Of a stretch of DNA of 64,000 bases, positions 34,501-44,510 are shown piece after piece. Below the pieces are notes generated by a model. It ran no database searches. It was not told where the DNA came from and saw only the letters and a program-made list of their open reading frames with translations. Both the position numbers and the translations under genes were made by a program. The stretch lies in the NCBI RefSeq assembly GCF_001665685.1, contig NZ_LZTB01000130.1:124001-188000 (forward strand). The letters run 5' to 3'. The DNA comes from Mycobacterium sp. 852013-50091_SCH5140682. Lineage in GTDB: Bacteria > Actinomycetota > Actinomycetes > Mycobacteriales > Mycobacteriaceae. Each line of letters starts with the position of its first letter. The first letter of the stretch is position 1.

Positions 34501-35323
34501 GGTTTCTAGCCGTGAAGCTCGGCCAATATCCGGCCAAACTGGCTGATCGTGGCGGAAGGTCACGGAAGGTCGGATCGGGTTCCGTTGCGAGCCGCTCAGG
34601 CTGCATCCCCTTGCACACATCGCCGGATTCTCGTTCGGCCACGGGTGTCTCGTCGGCTCCTACTTTTCGTCCTCTTCGTCAGAACCCAATCCAACCGCTG
34701 GAGAAGTCTGCCCTGACTGCTGCACTGAACCCGGGGCGCCCGTTCACCGGTAGCGAGCGAGAGCTGCTGGAGGACAAGCCGAGTTTGAACCGTGCGGAGT
34801 TGGTGCATGCGTTCGAGGACCTCTCCGATGCCGAGGCACACGACAGGCGGGTGCCGTCTTTGACGACGCCCATCGCGCTACTCACGCACTGCGCGCGGTC
34901 GCCAGACGGATCTGGTTCCAGCGCACCCTGCGCGGTTTGAGCTTCGGAGACTGCGACGGCCCCGCGGAGGGCGGAGATCCGAGCTTCCGCGTCGCTTACG
35001 GCGGGAGCCTCGCTGCGCCGATCGCCGAACACCGCGCCGTCGCTGAATCACGCACGGAGAGTTGTGGTTTGGCGAGCGTTTCTACAGTGCAGCACTCAGT
35101 TCGTATCGCCAGCGCGGCTTTACGATTCGCAATGTCGTCGAACGGTGCGGGCCATCGGTCTTTTGGGGATCTCGGAGATGGTCATTTGCCGCAGCGGCTG
35201 ATCCAGCGCACCCACTACGACGACGTAATCCGGCGCGTTCACGCGCGGCCGAGCGGCAATCGACCGGATTGACGGCGCGACGGCGGCGCATGTCTGACTA
35301 ATCGCATCAGACCACCGGTCCCG
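34501..35323. other. Gene-poor stretch after tRNA-Val
   Basis: No convincing gene is visible in 820 bases. Short frames exist on both strands, and one plus-strand segment (about 34705-34850, including PGRPFTGSERELLEDKPSL) has protein-like composition but no recognisable family and no start with a ribosome site; its frame is lost after about 50 residues. The stretch may contain decayed coding sequence, which fits a recombination boundary next to the tRNA. Confidence 0.4.
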
Positions 35324-35914
35324 TCATCGTCGTCGGCCAGGGTCATTCGGATGCGTTGACAGGGGAGTCGTTTCATAGCTCATCCAGTCGCGAAGGGGTA
35401 ACTCATCGAGCATGGCGGTCAATTGCTGCCCGTCGCTGGCCTGCCACAGTCCTAGAGTTTGGCCGTGCGGTAGTGACCACAGCCGAGTCAGATATCCGCC
35501 GGCAGCGAGCCAGCGAGCGCGCTCGGCCTCCTGGGCGTAGGTAACCTCGCTTACCGCGTGGGGAACCTCCGGTGGCACGGTGACAGTCATCACGACGAGG
35601 AACTCGATGCCGTCACCGGAAGGCGACACTCCGGGATCGTTCGGGTGCGTCGCCAAGGCAGTGACTTCGTCGGTCCGCCACGCGCGCAGCGGCATTGAGA
35701 TCAGATCCTGTTCCAGAACATCAGCGTCAACGGCGGCGAACAATCCCACCGTCCGCCATTCCCCGGGCTGTAGCGGCGGTCGCCACAGTCGCAGCAAGGC
35801 TCCCTGCTCGGAAAGCTCGGCCGCACGCCCCGCCTCGCGGACCCGCATCAGTGCGACCTCTTCTGCTGTGGTCGCGTCAGGGACACGGGTGGTCATGCTG
35901 ACCAGGTATTCCAT
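35324..35914 (-). CDS. Tandem muconolactone-isomerase-like protein (copy 1)
   Basis: 196 residues made of two similar halves of about 95 residues, each with the MIase/YCII-like ferredoxin fold: the first begins MEYLVSMTTRVP and ends THPNDPG, the second begins EFLVVMTVTVP and ends THPNDPG. True muconolactone isomerases are single-domain and act in catechol breakdown; tandem forms have no known function. It starts five bases after the DJ-1 gene, so the two form an operon. A paralogue with the same layout is at 48256-48885. Confidence 0.8.
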   Translation of the reverse strand: MEYLVSMTTRVPDATTAEEVALMRVREAGRAAELSEQGALLRLWRPPLQPGEWRTVGLFAAVDADVLEQDLISMPLRAWRTDEVTALATHPNDPGVSPSGDGIEFLVVMTVTVPPEVPHAVSEVTYAQEAERARWLAAGGYLTRLWSLPHGQTLGLWQASDGQQLTAMLDELPLRDWMSYETTPLSTHPNDPGRRR

Positions 35915-35919
35915 CTTGT

Positions 35920-36612
35920 TCAACCCAGATCTTTGGCAAATGCCTGCGCCAGCGGACCCGCCGACGCAGGATTCTGACCGGTGTACAGGTTGCGATCGGT
36001 GAGGATGTACGGAGCCCACATCGGCCCCTTGCTGAAGTCGACATCCAACTTTCGGACCTCGTCCTCGGCTGTCCAGCGGGCCCGGGTGCGCAACCCCACG
36101 GCGTCTTCTTCTTCGTTGGTGAAGCACGTGACCTTATAGCCGGCGAACGGGGAAACGCCTTTGCGTCGCGTGGCCATCAGGGCCACGGGCGCGTGACACA
36201 CGATGGCCAGCGGCTTACCCGAGGCCAGCGCCGAAATCAGTAACCGGCCGGAGTCAGCGTCGTCGTAGAGGTCCTGCATCGGTCCGTGACCGCCCGGATA
36301 GTAGACCGCGTCATAGTCGTCGACGCGGGCATCCGAAAGTTGTATCGGGCGGCGCAGTTCTTCTGCCGCACGCAGAATCTCTTCGAATTTCGTCGCCAAT
36401 TCCTGATCGCCGGCCATCTCTGGGCGCAGGCTGACGAGGTCGACATGCGGTGCCACCCCGCCTGGGGTCGCGACCACGATTTCATGTCCCGCACCGGTCA
36501 GTTCACCGTAGGGTGCGGCGAACTCTTCCGCCCAGTAACCGGTCATATAGCGGACGCCGTCGGCCAGCGTCCAGTAGCTCGCACCGCTCACCACGAATAG
36601 CACCTTGGCCAT
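35920..36612 (-). CDS. DJ-1/PfpI family protein (Hsp31/glyoxalase III-like)
   Basis: 230 residues with the class I glutamine-amidotransferase-like fold. The nucleophile elbow is LAIVCHAPVAL, the Cys followed by His as in Hsp31-type proteins, and the upstream YYPGGHGPMQDL carries the conserved Gly/His segment. Such proteins convert methylglyoxal to lactate without cofactor or repair glycated proteins. It is the first gene of a two-gene operon with the tandem MIase-like protein. Confidence 0.9.
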   Translation of the reverse strand: MAKVLFVVSGASYWTLADGVRYMTGYWAEEFAAPYGELTGAGHEIVVATPGGVAPHVDLVSLRPEMAGDQELATKFEEILRAAEELRRPIQLSDARVDDYDAVYYPGGHGPMQDLYDDADSGRLLISALASGKPLAIVCHAPVALMATRRKGVSPFAGYKVTCFTNEEEDAVGLRTRARWTAEDEVRKLDVDFSKGPMWAPYILTDRNLYTGQNPASAGPLAQAFAKDLG

Positions 36613-36892
36613 GGAACTCTCCTCGTCTCTGCCCGTCGTTACTTACGGATTCCGGTCCATGAATCGTCGGCGCTCGGGTCGCCGCGACGCGCCCGTATGA
36701 ATCACTGGCCTTCGAGAACTGACATCGTGCTCACACACCGCCGCGCGAACGGCCAACCGGGTTCGGTGCGGAAATCGTCCACACTGCAAGGACATGGCCG
36801 CGACGCCGTCCCAGGAACTGAGAGCAGACTTAGTATCGCTGGTGAATTCAAGATCAGAGCTGCGGCGGCCCGGTTGGAAGGGGTTCAGTTCT

Positions 36893-39676
36893 ATGGCTCG
36901 ACACGACGGACCAGGGCATCTACTTGGTCGCCACGCTGAGTGCTCCAGGTTGGATTCGTTGATCGCCGACCTCAAAGTCGGCCAAAGTGACGTCTTGGTG
37001 CTTCGCGGTGAAGCTGGGATCGGCAAAACCGCGTTGCTGCGCTACCTGACTGAAGCCGCATCTGGCATCTCGACGATGCGTTGCTCAGGCGTCGAATCCG
37101 AGATGGAGTTGCCTTTCGCCGGCCTACACGAACTGTGCGCGCCACTCCTCGAGCGGCTCGATCTACTGCCCGCCCCTCAGCAGCGGGCACTGCGCAGCGC
37201 ACTGGGATTAGAGCCTGGCGACAGTCCTGACAAATTCTTGGTGGCGCTTGGGGCGCTCGGCCTCATCGGCGCAGCATCAGAACTCGGGCCGTTGCTGTGC
37301 ATCGTCGAGGATGCCCACTGGCTGGACCAGGCGTCGGCGCAGGTGCTCGGGTTCATCGGCCGGCGGCTTCGAGGCGAGCCCGTCGGTCTCGTGTTTGCCG
37401 CCCGCTCACCGGTATCGGAGCCGGATCATCTGATGGGCATCCCTGAACTTCGGATTGACGGTGTTGACAACCAGAGCGCGAGCGCCCTGTTGGAAACCGT
37501 CGGCGGTCTCCAGATCAGCGAGACGATCCGAGCCCGGATTCTCGACGAGACGAGAGGCAACCCACTAGCCGTATTGGAACTGGGGGCGCGAATGATGACC
37601 GCCGAATTCGCCGGCGGTTTCGCGGCCAGTGACGGACCCACACTGACTGGCCTGATCGAGGACGAATATCGCGTGCGCCTCGCTAGCCTGCCGCACGATA
37701 CCCAGCGGCTGCTACTGCTTGCGGCTGCGGATCCCGTCTGCGATGCGCGGATGATTCAGCGCGCAGCGGTGCACCAAGGTTTAAGCGTGGACGCGATAGA
37801 CGTAGCAATAGAAAACGGAGTGCTGTCAGTCGGATCGTCGGTGCGATTTCGACACCCGCTGATGCGCTCGGCGGTCTACCGTGGCGCAAGCAGTGAACAA
37901 CGTCGCGCCGCGCACCAGGTGCTGGCCGAGGTGAGCGACGCCGAGTTGGACGCCGATCGCCGGGCGTGGCATCGCGCCTATGCCGCCGCCGGTCCCGACG
38001 AGCGGGTAGCAACGGAACTGATCAATTCAGCGACTCGCGCACAAAGCAGAGGAGGCTACGCGGCAAACGCGGCGTTCTGGGATCGCGCGGTCACGTTGAC
38101 ACCGGATGTTGCAGATCGTTCATCGCGGGCGCTCGCTGCAGCACAAGCCAAGTTCGCCGCCGGCGACCTTGAATCCGCGGCACGGCTGCTCGCTCAAGCC
38201 GAAGACGCGCCGTTGGGCGAACTCGACCGAGCCGTCGTCGAATTGCTCAAAGCCCAAGTAGCTTTCACACAAATGCCGGGCAACGCGCCGGCGCTTCTCC
38301 TGCATGCAGCCAACTTGCTTCGGGAAGTCAACGTCGACTTCGCACGCCTTGCTTACCTGCAGGCAATGATCGCCACGGGTTGGGCTGGACGGCTCGGGGA
38401 CCGCGAGGTGCGGTTGGCCATCGCACGCGCGGCGCAATCCTTACCAATCGACTCAGCGCCCACCGCCACGCAGCTGCTGACCCGCGGCATCGCCACCTGG
38501 CTCGCTGATGGCTATGTGGCCGGGGCGCCACTCCTCAAGTCTGCGATACGTCAACATCTCGACGATTCACCCGATCCGGACTTCGTAGGTTTTTCGTTCC
38601 GGGTCATGGCGATAAATCTCGGTGATGATGATGCGTGGCACCAGATGATCGCAGGCCAAGCGAAACTCGCGCGAGAGCGCGGAATGTTGAGCTGGCTCCC
38701 TTTCACGGTTGACGGTCCGGCTGAGTTCGCCATCCAGTCAGGAAATCTCAGTCAGGCAGAGGTACTGCTGCTCGAAGCAGGCCTTATCGATCCCACCACC
38801 ACCGCCGCGACCACGCCGCGAATCGCACTACAAGTGGCTGCGTGGCGTGGTGACGCAGCTGGTGCTCAAGCACCGATACAAACATTGACCGAGGCGGCTA
38901 CAACACAGGGTCACGGTTTCTTACTCGGCTACGTCGACTACGCGAAATCGGTGCTGTTCAACGGCCTGGGGGACCATGCGGCTGCTGTTGAGGCTGCACA
39001 ACGAGCCAGCGCTGACGCGGATTGCGTGCCTTTTCCACTGATGGCGTTGTCTGAATTGATCGAGGCAGCTGTTCTCGATGACCAGCCAGAATGCGCCTGC
39101 GCCGCGGCCGAAAAATTGTCCCGAGACGCCGCGGCCAGCGGCACCGCTTTCGCGCGGGGCAAGGCCGCGCACGCCCGCGCGCTCATTTCAGACGGCGAAG
39201 AGGCCGCCGCGAGCTATCAGGAGGCCATCGAGCTCCTGAGCGAGACGCGCATGGCGATTCACCTGGCGCGCGCACGCCTTGGCTACGGCCGATGGCTTCG
39301 CGGGACCGACCAGAAGGCAACCGCACGCCAACAGCTGCGACTGGCGCACGCGGATCTCGCTGCGATGGGCGCTGCCGCGTTCGCCGAACAGGCCCGACGG
39401 GAGCTGCAAGCTACCGGAGAGAAAGCGCAGCGTCGAGCCGCACCAGGCAGCGCAGACCTGACGCCGCAGGAAGTACAAATCGCTGACCTCGCGCGCCAGC
39501 GACGCACCAATCCAGAGATCGGGGAGCAGCTGTTCCTCAGCGCGCGCACCGTCGAGTGGCATCTACGTAAGATCTACAGCAAGCTAGGGATCTCTTCTCG
39601 CCGCGAACTCGATGAGGCTCTCGTGCGTCGCAGCAGCCACCCTCTGGAGGATTCTCCGCCAGACGATCGGGTCTAG
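36893..39676 (+). CDS. LAL-type LuxR transcriptional regulator (copy 1)
   Basis: 927 residues. An N-terminal AAA/NACHT-like ATPase (Walker A GEAGIGKTALL about residue 44, Walker B LLCIVEDAHWLD) is followed by a long helical middle and a C-terminal LuxR/GerE HTH (LTPQEVQIADLARQRRTNPEIG through TVEWHLRKIYSKLG). These large ATP-binding regulators of the LuxR family switch on distant or adjacent operons when an inducer is present. Start at ATG 36893 with GGAAGGGG upstream. A close paralogue begins at 40004. Confidence 0.92.
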   Translation: MARHDGPGHLLGRHAECSRLDSLIADLKVGQSDVLVLRGEAGIGKTALLRYLTEAASGISTMRCSGVESEMELPFAGLHELCAPLLERLDLLPAPQQRALRSALGLEPGDSPDKFLVALGALGLIGAASELGPLLCIVEDAHWLDQASAQVLGFIGRRLRGEPVGLVFAARSPVSEPDHLMGIPELRIDGVDNQSASALLETVGGLQISETIRARILDETRGNPLAVLELGARMMTAEFAGGFAASDGPTLTGLIEDEYRVRLASLPHDTQRLLLLAAADPVCDARMIQRAAVHQGLSVDAIDVAIENGVLSVGSSVRFRHPLMRSAVYRGASSEQRRAAHQVLAEVSDAELDADRRAWHRAYAAAGPDERVATELINSATRAQSRGGYAANAAFWDRAVTLTPDVADRSSRALAAAQAKFAAGDLESAARLLAQAEDAPLGELDRAVVELLKAQVAFTQMPGNAPALLLHAANLLREVNVDFARLAYLQAMIATGWAGRLGDREVRLAIARAAQSLPIDSAPTATQLLTRGIATWLADGYVAGAPLLKSAIRQHLDDSPDPDFVGFSFRVMAINLGDDDAWHQMIAGQAKLARERGMLSWLPFTVDGPAEFAIQSGNLSQAEVLLLEAGLIDPTTTAATTPRIALQVAAWRGDAAGAQAPIQTLTEAATTQGHGFLLGYVDYAKSVLFNGLGDHAAAVEAAQRASADADCVPFPLMALSELIEAAVLDDQPECACAAAEKLSRDAAASGTAFARGKAAHARALISDGEEAAASYQEAIELLSETRMAIHLARARLGYGRWLRGTDQKATARQQLRLAHADLAAMGAAAFAEQARRELQATGEKAQRRAAPGSADLTPQEVQIADLARQRRTNPEIGEQLFLSARTVEWHLRKIYSKLGISSRRELDEALVRRSSHPLEDSPPDDRV

Positions 39677-39753
39677 CAGACCACACCGCGTGCGGGAACA
39701 ACGGGACGTACCCGTCGATTACCCAGGCGCGAGAGTACGTCAGTGGATCGAAA

Positions 39754-39882
39754 ATCGTCGTCCATGACCGCCGTGCACGACGGCTGACGCTCAACGATTT
39801 CGATGCCGACGACCTGGTTCAAGACGCGATGTTGAACGCCTACAAGTCATTCCATACCTTCAAGCACGCCACGAACCTTCAG
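39754..39882 (+). pseudogene. ECF sigma factor remnant (region 2)
   Basis: A frame starting without a start codon reads RRARRLTLNDFDADDLVQDA and then MLNAYKSFHTFKHATNLQ, which is the region 2 helix pair of a group 4 sigma factor (DADDLVQ-type motif, RAYxSF...GTNLxAW). The match ends abruptly after about 43 residues, and no region 4 follows; the frame continues as unrelated sequence. A deletion left only this piece between the two LAL genes. Confidence 0.6.
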
Positions 39883-40003
39883 CCCGACCTTGGAATATGC
39901 TGTGAAATGGCGGTCAAGGACTGCGCTCGTCGTAAACTTGCAGCGGGTTCAAGATCAGGCCGGTGGAGACACAGCGGCGAATCGCTCTGCGCGAGGGGTG
40001 ATC

Positions 40004-42766
40004 ATGACCGATCACGACTCGCTAAAACTCAACGCGCAACCCTTGGTTGGCCGAGGCGCCGAGCGTAAGCGACTGGACTCGGCGCTCGCCCAGGCTCGAC
40101 GTGGTCGCGCCGCAGTGCTCGTGCTGCGCGGAGAAGCAGGCATCGGTAAGACCGCATTGCTCCAAGAGCTCGTCAACGACGCACCCGACGTGACCGTACT
40201 ACGTTGCGCCGGAATCGAATCGGAGATGGAGCTCCCGTTTGCAGGACTGCACGAGCTGTGCACATCGCTGCTCGACGGCCTCGACGAGCTGCCCGATCAA
40301 CATGCGCACGCGATCCGGGTTGCGCTGGGACTGGAGACCGGGGAGCGTCCCGACAGGTTCCAAGTGGGGCTGGGCGTGCTGGCGTTACTCGCTACTTCAT
40401 CCGAACGGCGACCGCTGCTCTGCATCGTCGAGGACGCTCATTGGCTCGATCAGGTATCTGTCCAGGCACTTGCCTTCGTCGGCCGTCGCCTGCTGGCCGA
40501 GCGGGTGGCCCTGATCTTCACGGCCCGGGAGCCGGTCGCACAACCCGACCGACTCCTCGGATTGCCCGGGCTACGGATCGGTGGGCTCGACCAATCTGCG
40601 GCAGGGACGGTCTTGGACTCTGCGGGTGGGTCGCGCATCGATGCTCGGGTGCGGTCACGGATCATCGCTGAAACGCACGGAAATCCATTGGCGCTGCTCG
40701 AGCTTGGAAGCCGGATTGGTTCCGGCGGTTACGCCGGGGGCTTCGCCGTCGCAGACCAAGCCAGTTTGGTGGAGCGCATCGAGAGTGAGTATCTGGCCCG
40801 GTTAGCAGGGTTGCCTTCAGACACCCAGCAACTGATGCTCTTGGCCGCTGCGGATTCGGTGGGCGAGACCGCACTAATCGGACGTGCTGCGAACACGATG
40901 GGCATCAGCCTGGGCGCTGCTGACGCCGCCGTAGAGACGGGTCTGCTGACGATCGGCGCGTTGATCGTCTTCCGGCATCCATTGCTCAGGTCGGCGGTCT
41001 ACCGAGCCGCCGACGCGGAGAGTAGGCGGCTGGCTCACGGTGCGCTGGCCAACGTGCTCGACCCGGCCATCGACCCCGATAGGCGAGCCTGGCATCGCGC
41101 GTACGCGGTGCGAGGTCGCGACGAACAGGCCGCCGCGGAACTCATCAAATCGGCCGGGCGCGCGCAGGCGCGCGGCGGGGCCGCGGCTGCGGCGGCTTTC
41201 TGGGAACGCGCCGTGGCGCTTACCCCATCGCCTCGCCTACGCACGTCTCGTGCCCTCGTCGCATCCCGTGCCAAGTACGCGGTGGGAGATCTCGACGGCG
41301 CCGATCGACTACTGGCCGAAGCGGACTTTCAAGACGAAGTCGAGCAGGCTGAAGGTGAACTTCTCCGCGGCCAAATGGCTTTCACACGTCATCGCGGTGG
41401 TGTGGCGCCGACGATCCTGGAGGGTGCGGCCGCGCGTTTCGCCGCGCTGGGTCATCGCACAGCCTGCGAGGCCTACATGCAGGCTTTGATCGCCTCCAGC
41501 TACGGCGGGCCGCTCGGTGACGCCGGAGTGCGCGAGCGGATCGCCCGCGCCGCGCTGGCGCTTCCGGTTGATCCTGAGCCGGTCCCAGCGCGTCAACTTC
41601 TCGTTCGTGGTGCGGCCACCTGGATGGTGAACGGCTATGCGGCCGCGGCCACGATCCTGAAAGAAGCGGTGCGCCAGTATCGGAGCGAGCCGCCTGATCC
41701 CGGCTTCGTTGGGTTCGCGATCACCGTCGTGACCATGCATCTTTGCGACGATGAAGCCTGGCAGGCGATGGCCGCGACGCAGCTAGATCTGGCTCGTCGC
41801 AGCGGAATGTCGATCTGGTTGCCGTTCGCTGTGGATGCGCTCGCCGAGTTCCTGGTTCTTGCGGGTGATTTGACGCAAGCTGCGGAGTTGATGCGCGATG
41901 TGGACCGCCTGGATCCGACGATTGCGGCGGCCGTGTCTCCGCGCATTGCGATGGTGATCGCGGCATCACGCGGTGATGCGCAGGCCGCAGAAGGTCTCAT
42001 CCGCGACATGACCTACTCGGCCACCCGGCGGGGTGAAGGATGGGTTCTGACGAATGCCGAGTATGCGAGAGCTGTGCTGTACAACGGGCTCGCCGATTAC
42101 GTCCGCGCTGCCGATGCCGCCGAGAAGGCCAGCAAGTGTCTAGGTTTCGAGCCCGCGTACACGGTTCGGGCGTTGTTCGAACTCGCCGAGTCTGCCATTC
42201 GTTGCGACGAGCACAAGCGCGCCCGGGAAGCAGCAGCACAGCTACGGGTCATCGCCGAGGCAGCGGGCACGAATTTTGCGTGGGGGATGGCGCTGCGCAG
42301 CCAGGCGGTAGTGACCCAGGATGAGAGCGCCGAGGGCCTCTACCAAGAGGCGATCGAGCGGCTCACCAAGACTCGGATGGCGGTGCACCTCGCCCGCACC
42401 CGCCTGAGCTACGGAGAATGGCTGCGCCGCAGGAATCGGCGTATTGACGCACGCACCCAACTGCGGCATGCCCACACAGCGCTGGACGGGATAGGCGCGA
42501 ACGGCTTCGCGGAGCGCGCGCACCGAGAACTGCAGGCAACCGGCGAGCGGGTGCGGCGGGGAGCGGCTGCCACAAGTTCCGAGCTGACTCCACAGGAGGA
42601 GCAGATCGCCGCCTTGGCACGCGAAAGGCGTACGAATGCCGAGATCGGCGCGCAGCTGTTCCTGAGCGCCCGGACCGTGGAATGGCATCTGCGCAAAGTT
42701 TTCGCCAAGCTCGGCATTCGCACCCGCCGAGAACTCGATGCGGCGCTCGCGGCCCGACGTTTGTGA
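40004..42766 (+). CDS. LAL-type LuxR transcriptional regulator (copy 2)
   Basis: 920 residues, same layout as copy 1: Walker A GEAGIGKTALLQEL (about residue 42), Walker B LLCIVEDAHWLD, and C-terminal LuxR HTH with LTPQEEQIAALARERRTNAEIG and TVEWHLRKVFAKLG. Long shared segments with copy 1 (for example IESEMELPFAGLHELC) point to a tandem duplication. ATG with GAGGGG upstream. Its stop is nine bases before the MOSC-reductase fusion, so it probably sits in one transcript with it. Confidence 0.92.
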   Translation: MTDHDSLKLNAQPLVGRGAERKRLDSALAQARRGRAAVLVLRGEAGIGKTALLQELVNDAPDVTVLRCAGIESEMELPFAGLHELCTSLLDGLDELPDQHAHAIRVALGLETGERPDRFQVGLGVLALLATSSERRPLLCIVEDAHWLDQVSVQALAFVGRRLLAERVALIFTAREPVAQPDRLLGLPGLRIGGLDQSAAGTVLDSAGGSRIDARVRSRIIAETHGNPLALLELGSRIGSGGYAGGFAVADQASLVERIESEYLARLAGLPSDTQQLMLLAAADSVGETALIGRAANTMGISLGAADAAVETGLLTIGALIVFRHPLLRSAVYRAADAESRRLAHGALANVLDPAIDPDRRAWHRAYAVRGRDEQAAAELIKSAGRAQARGGAAAAAAFWERAVALTPSPRLRTSRALVASRAKYAVGDLDGADRLLAEADFQDEVEQAEGELLRGQMAFTRHRGGVAPTILEGAAARFAALGHRTACEAYMQALIASSYGGPLGDAGVRERIARAALALPVDPEPVPARQLLVRGAATWMVNGYAAAATILKEAVRQYRSEPPDPGFVGFAITVVTMHLCDDEAWQAMAATQLDLARRSGMSIWLPFAVDALAEFLVLAGDLTQAAELMRDVDRLDPTIAAAVSPRIAMVIAASRGDAQAAEGLIRDMTYSATRRGEGWVLTNAEYARAVLYNGLADYVRAADAAEKASKCLGFEPAYTVRALFELAESAIRCDEHKRAREAAAQLRVIAEAAGTNFAWGMALRSQAVVTQDESAEGLYQEAIERLTKTRMAVHLARTRLSYGEWLRRRNRRIDARTQLRHAHTALDGIGANGFAERAHRELQATGERVRRGAAATSSELTPQEEQIAALARERRTNAEIGAQLFLSARTVEWHLRKVFAKLGIRTRRELDAALAARRL

Positions 42767-42775
42767 GGAGACACA

Positions 42776-44488
42776 GTGCCCCAGCTCCTTTCGGTCAACG
42801 TGGGAATGCCCCAAGACGTGCAGTGGCGAGACAATCTCGTGCACACGGGAATATGGAAGTCGCCGGCCAGCGGACCGGTCATGGCGCGGCGACTCAACCT
42901 TGACGGCGACGGGCAGGGCGACCTAGCCGGCCACGGCGGCGAGCATCGTGCCGTAATGGTCTACCAACAGGAGTCATACGACTTCTGGAGAGGTCATCTC
43001 CGTCGCGACGACCTGGTACCGGGCATCTTCGGCGAGAACTTCACCATCACCGGTTTGGCAGATGACGAGGTGTGCATCGGGGACTGCTATCGCATCGGTG
43101 ACGCCGAATTCGAAGTGACCCAGCCGCGAGTCACCTGCTTCCGCGTGGGCCTTCGACTCAACGAACCTCGGATGCCGAGTCTGCTGGTCGCCCTACGCCG
43201 GCCCGGGTTTTACTTCCGGGTGATCCGCGAAGGAGTTGTCCAGGCAGGTGACGCGATCGAACTCATCCAGCGGGGACAACACGAACTCAGCGTGGCCGAC
43301 GTCGACGCACTGCTTTACCTGCCCGACCGAAACATCGCCCAACTGCGCAGGATCGTCGACGTTGCGGCTCTCAGTCCTGGATGGCGACAGTCTTTCCGCG
43401 AAATTTTGTCCGCGCATGACAGCGGAACCGACCCCACGCCGCCGCAGGTCGGCGAAGAGCCGAGCTGGTCTGGCTTTCGCCGACTCCGCGTGCGCGACGT
43501 ACACCGCGAATCCCCTCAGGTCATGTCGATCTCGCTGGAAGGAACTGATGAGCAGCCGCTGCCTCGACCGCGGCCGGGCCAGTACGTGACGGTGCGCCTT
43601 CCCGAGGCCGGCGACCCCGCGCCGGTGCGCAGCTACTCGCTGTCCGGAGATCCGGGTGCTGGGCACTATCGCATCAGCGTGAAGCGCGATGACCGCGGCA
43701 GGGTGAGCCGCTGGCTGCATACCCATGCCCGCGTGGGGACGACGGTTGAGGTCGCCGCACCACGGGGCGATTTCTATCTCGACGACGGCGCGGGGCCGCT
43801 CGTCCTGTTGTCGGCCGGTATCGGCATCACTCCCGTCCTGGCCATGTTGTACGCGCTGGCCGCACAACGCAGCAAACGAACGATCTGGTGGTTGCACACG
43901 ATCCGGAACGCGGCAGCCGAAGCCTTTGCCTATGAGGTTCAGACGCTGACCGACAGTCTCTCTCATGCCTGCCGACGAACTGTCTACACCGAAACCGAGG
44001 GGCGCCTGGACACTACCGCGATCGTGGCCCTGGGCTTACCTACCGATGCGACGGTGTTTCTCTGCGGGCCGGAGGCGTTTATGACCGATGCGCAGGATGC
44101 TCTCGTCGCCTCGGGCCTCGACGTTGCTCGGATTCGGACCGAATTGTTCGGCTCGCGGTCCGCCGTCCACCCTGGCGTGCAGGACACAGTACACAGCCGT
44201 GCACCGCATCCACCGTCGGGTCCTGGCGGTGCCGGCCCGGCCCTGACCTTTGCCCGGAGCGGACTGACAGTCCCTTGGCGCGAGGACTACGCCACGATCC
44301 TTGACTTCGCCGAGGCCTGCGATGTCCCCACCCGCTTCTCCTGCCGAAGCGGGGTCTGCCACATCTGCGTCACGGGGATTGTCTCTGGCGAGACCACCTA
44401 CGTACAGCGACCCTTGCAGTTGCCAGAAGCCGGCACGGTATTGATTTGCTCTGCGGCGCCGAAAACCGAACTGGTCCTTGATCTGTGA
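42776..44488 (+). CDS. MOSC - FNR-like reductase - 2Fe-2S ferredoxin fusion
   Basis: 570 residues in three parts. Residues 1-210 form a MOSC domain of the YiiM type (DGDGQGDLAGHGGEHRAVMV; the conserved Cys is in QPRVTCFRVG). Residues 235-460 are a ferredoxin-NADP reductase-like module (RSYSLSG for flavin, LLSAGIGITPVLAML and VFLCGPEAFM for NAD(P)H). The C-terminus is a plant-type ferredoxin with Cys ligands in SCRSGVCHIC and LICSAA. YiiM-like MOSC proteins work in N-hydroxylated base reduction with molybdenum cofactor, so this could be a self-contained reductase of N-hydroxylated or similar compounds. GTG start. Confidence 0.88.
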   Translation: MPQLLSVNVGMPQDVQWRDNLVHTGIWKSPASGPVMARRLNLDGDGQGDLAGHGGEHRAVMVYQQESYDFWRGHLRRDDLVPGIFGENFTITGLADDEVCIGDCYRIGDAEFEVTQPRVTCFRVGLRLNEPRMPSLLVALRRPGFYFRVIREGVVQAGDAIELIQRGQHELSVADVDALLYLPDRNIAQLRRIVDVAALSPGWRQSFREILSAHDSGTDPTPPQVGEEPSWSGFRRLRVRDVHRESPQVMSISLEGTDEQPLPRPRPGQYVTVRLPEAGDPAPVRSYSLSGDPGAGHYRISVKRDDRGRVSRWLHTHARVGTTVEVAAPRGDFYLDDGAGPLVLLSAGIGITPVLAMLYALAAQRSKRTIWWLHTIRNAAAEAFAYEVQTLTDSLSHACRRTVYTETEGRLDTTAIVALGLPTDATVFLCGPEAFMTDAQDALVASGLDVARIRTELFGSRSAVHPGVQDTVHSRAPHPPSGPGGAGPALTFARSGLTVPWREDYATILDFAEACDVPTRFSCRSGVCHICVTGIVSGETTYVQRPLQLPEAGTVLICSAAPKTELVLDL

Positions 44489-44510
44489 CGCTCATGCTGA
44501 CGTGAGCGGA

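Noticed and set aside
35082..35301. Short frames on both strands in the gene-poor stretch
   Set aside because: Arg-rich shadow-like composition, no ribosome sites and no recognisable motifs.
39829..40068. Small plus-strand frame of 79 codons as an intact gene
   Set aside because: Only its first 18 codons resemble a sigma factor; the rest is unrelated and overlaps the LAL gene, so it was treated as part of a pseudogene.
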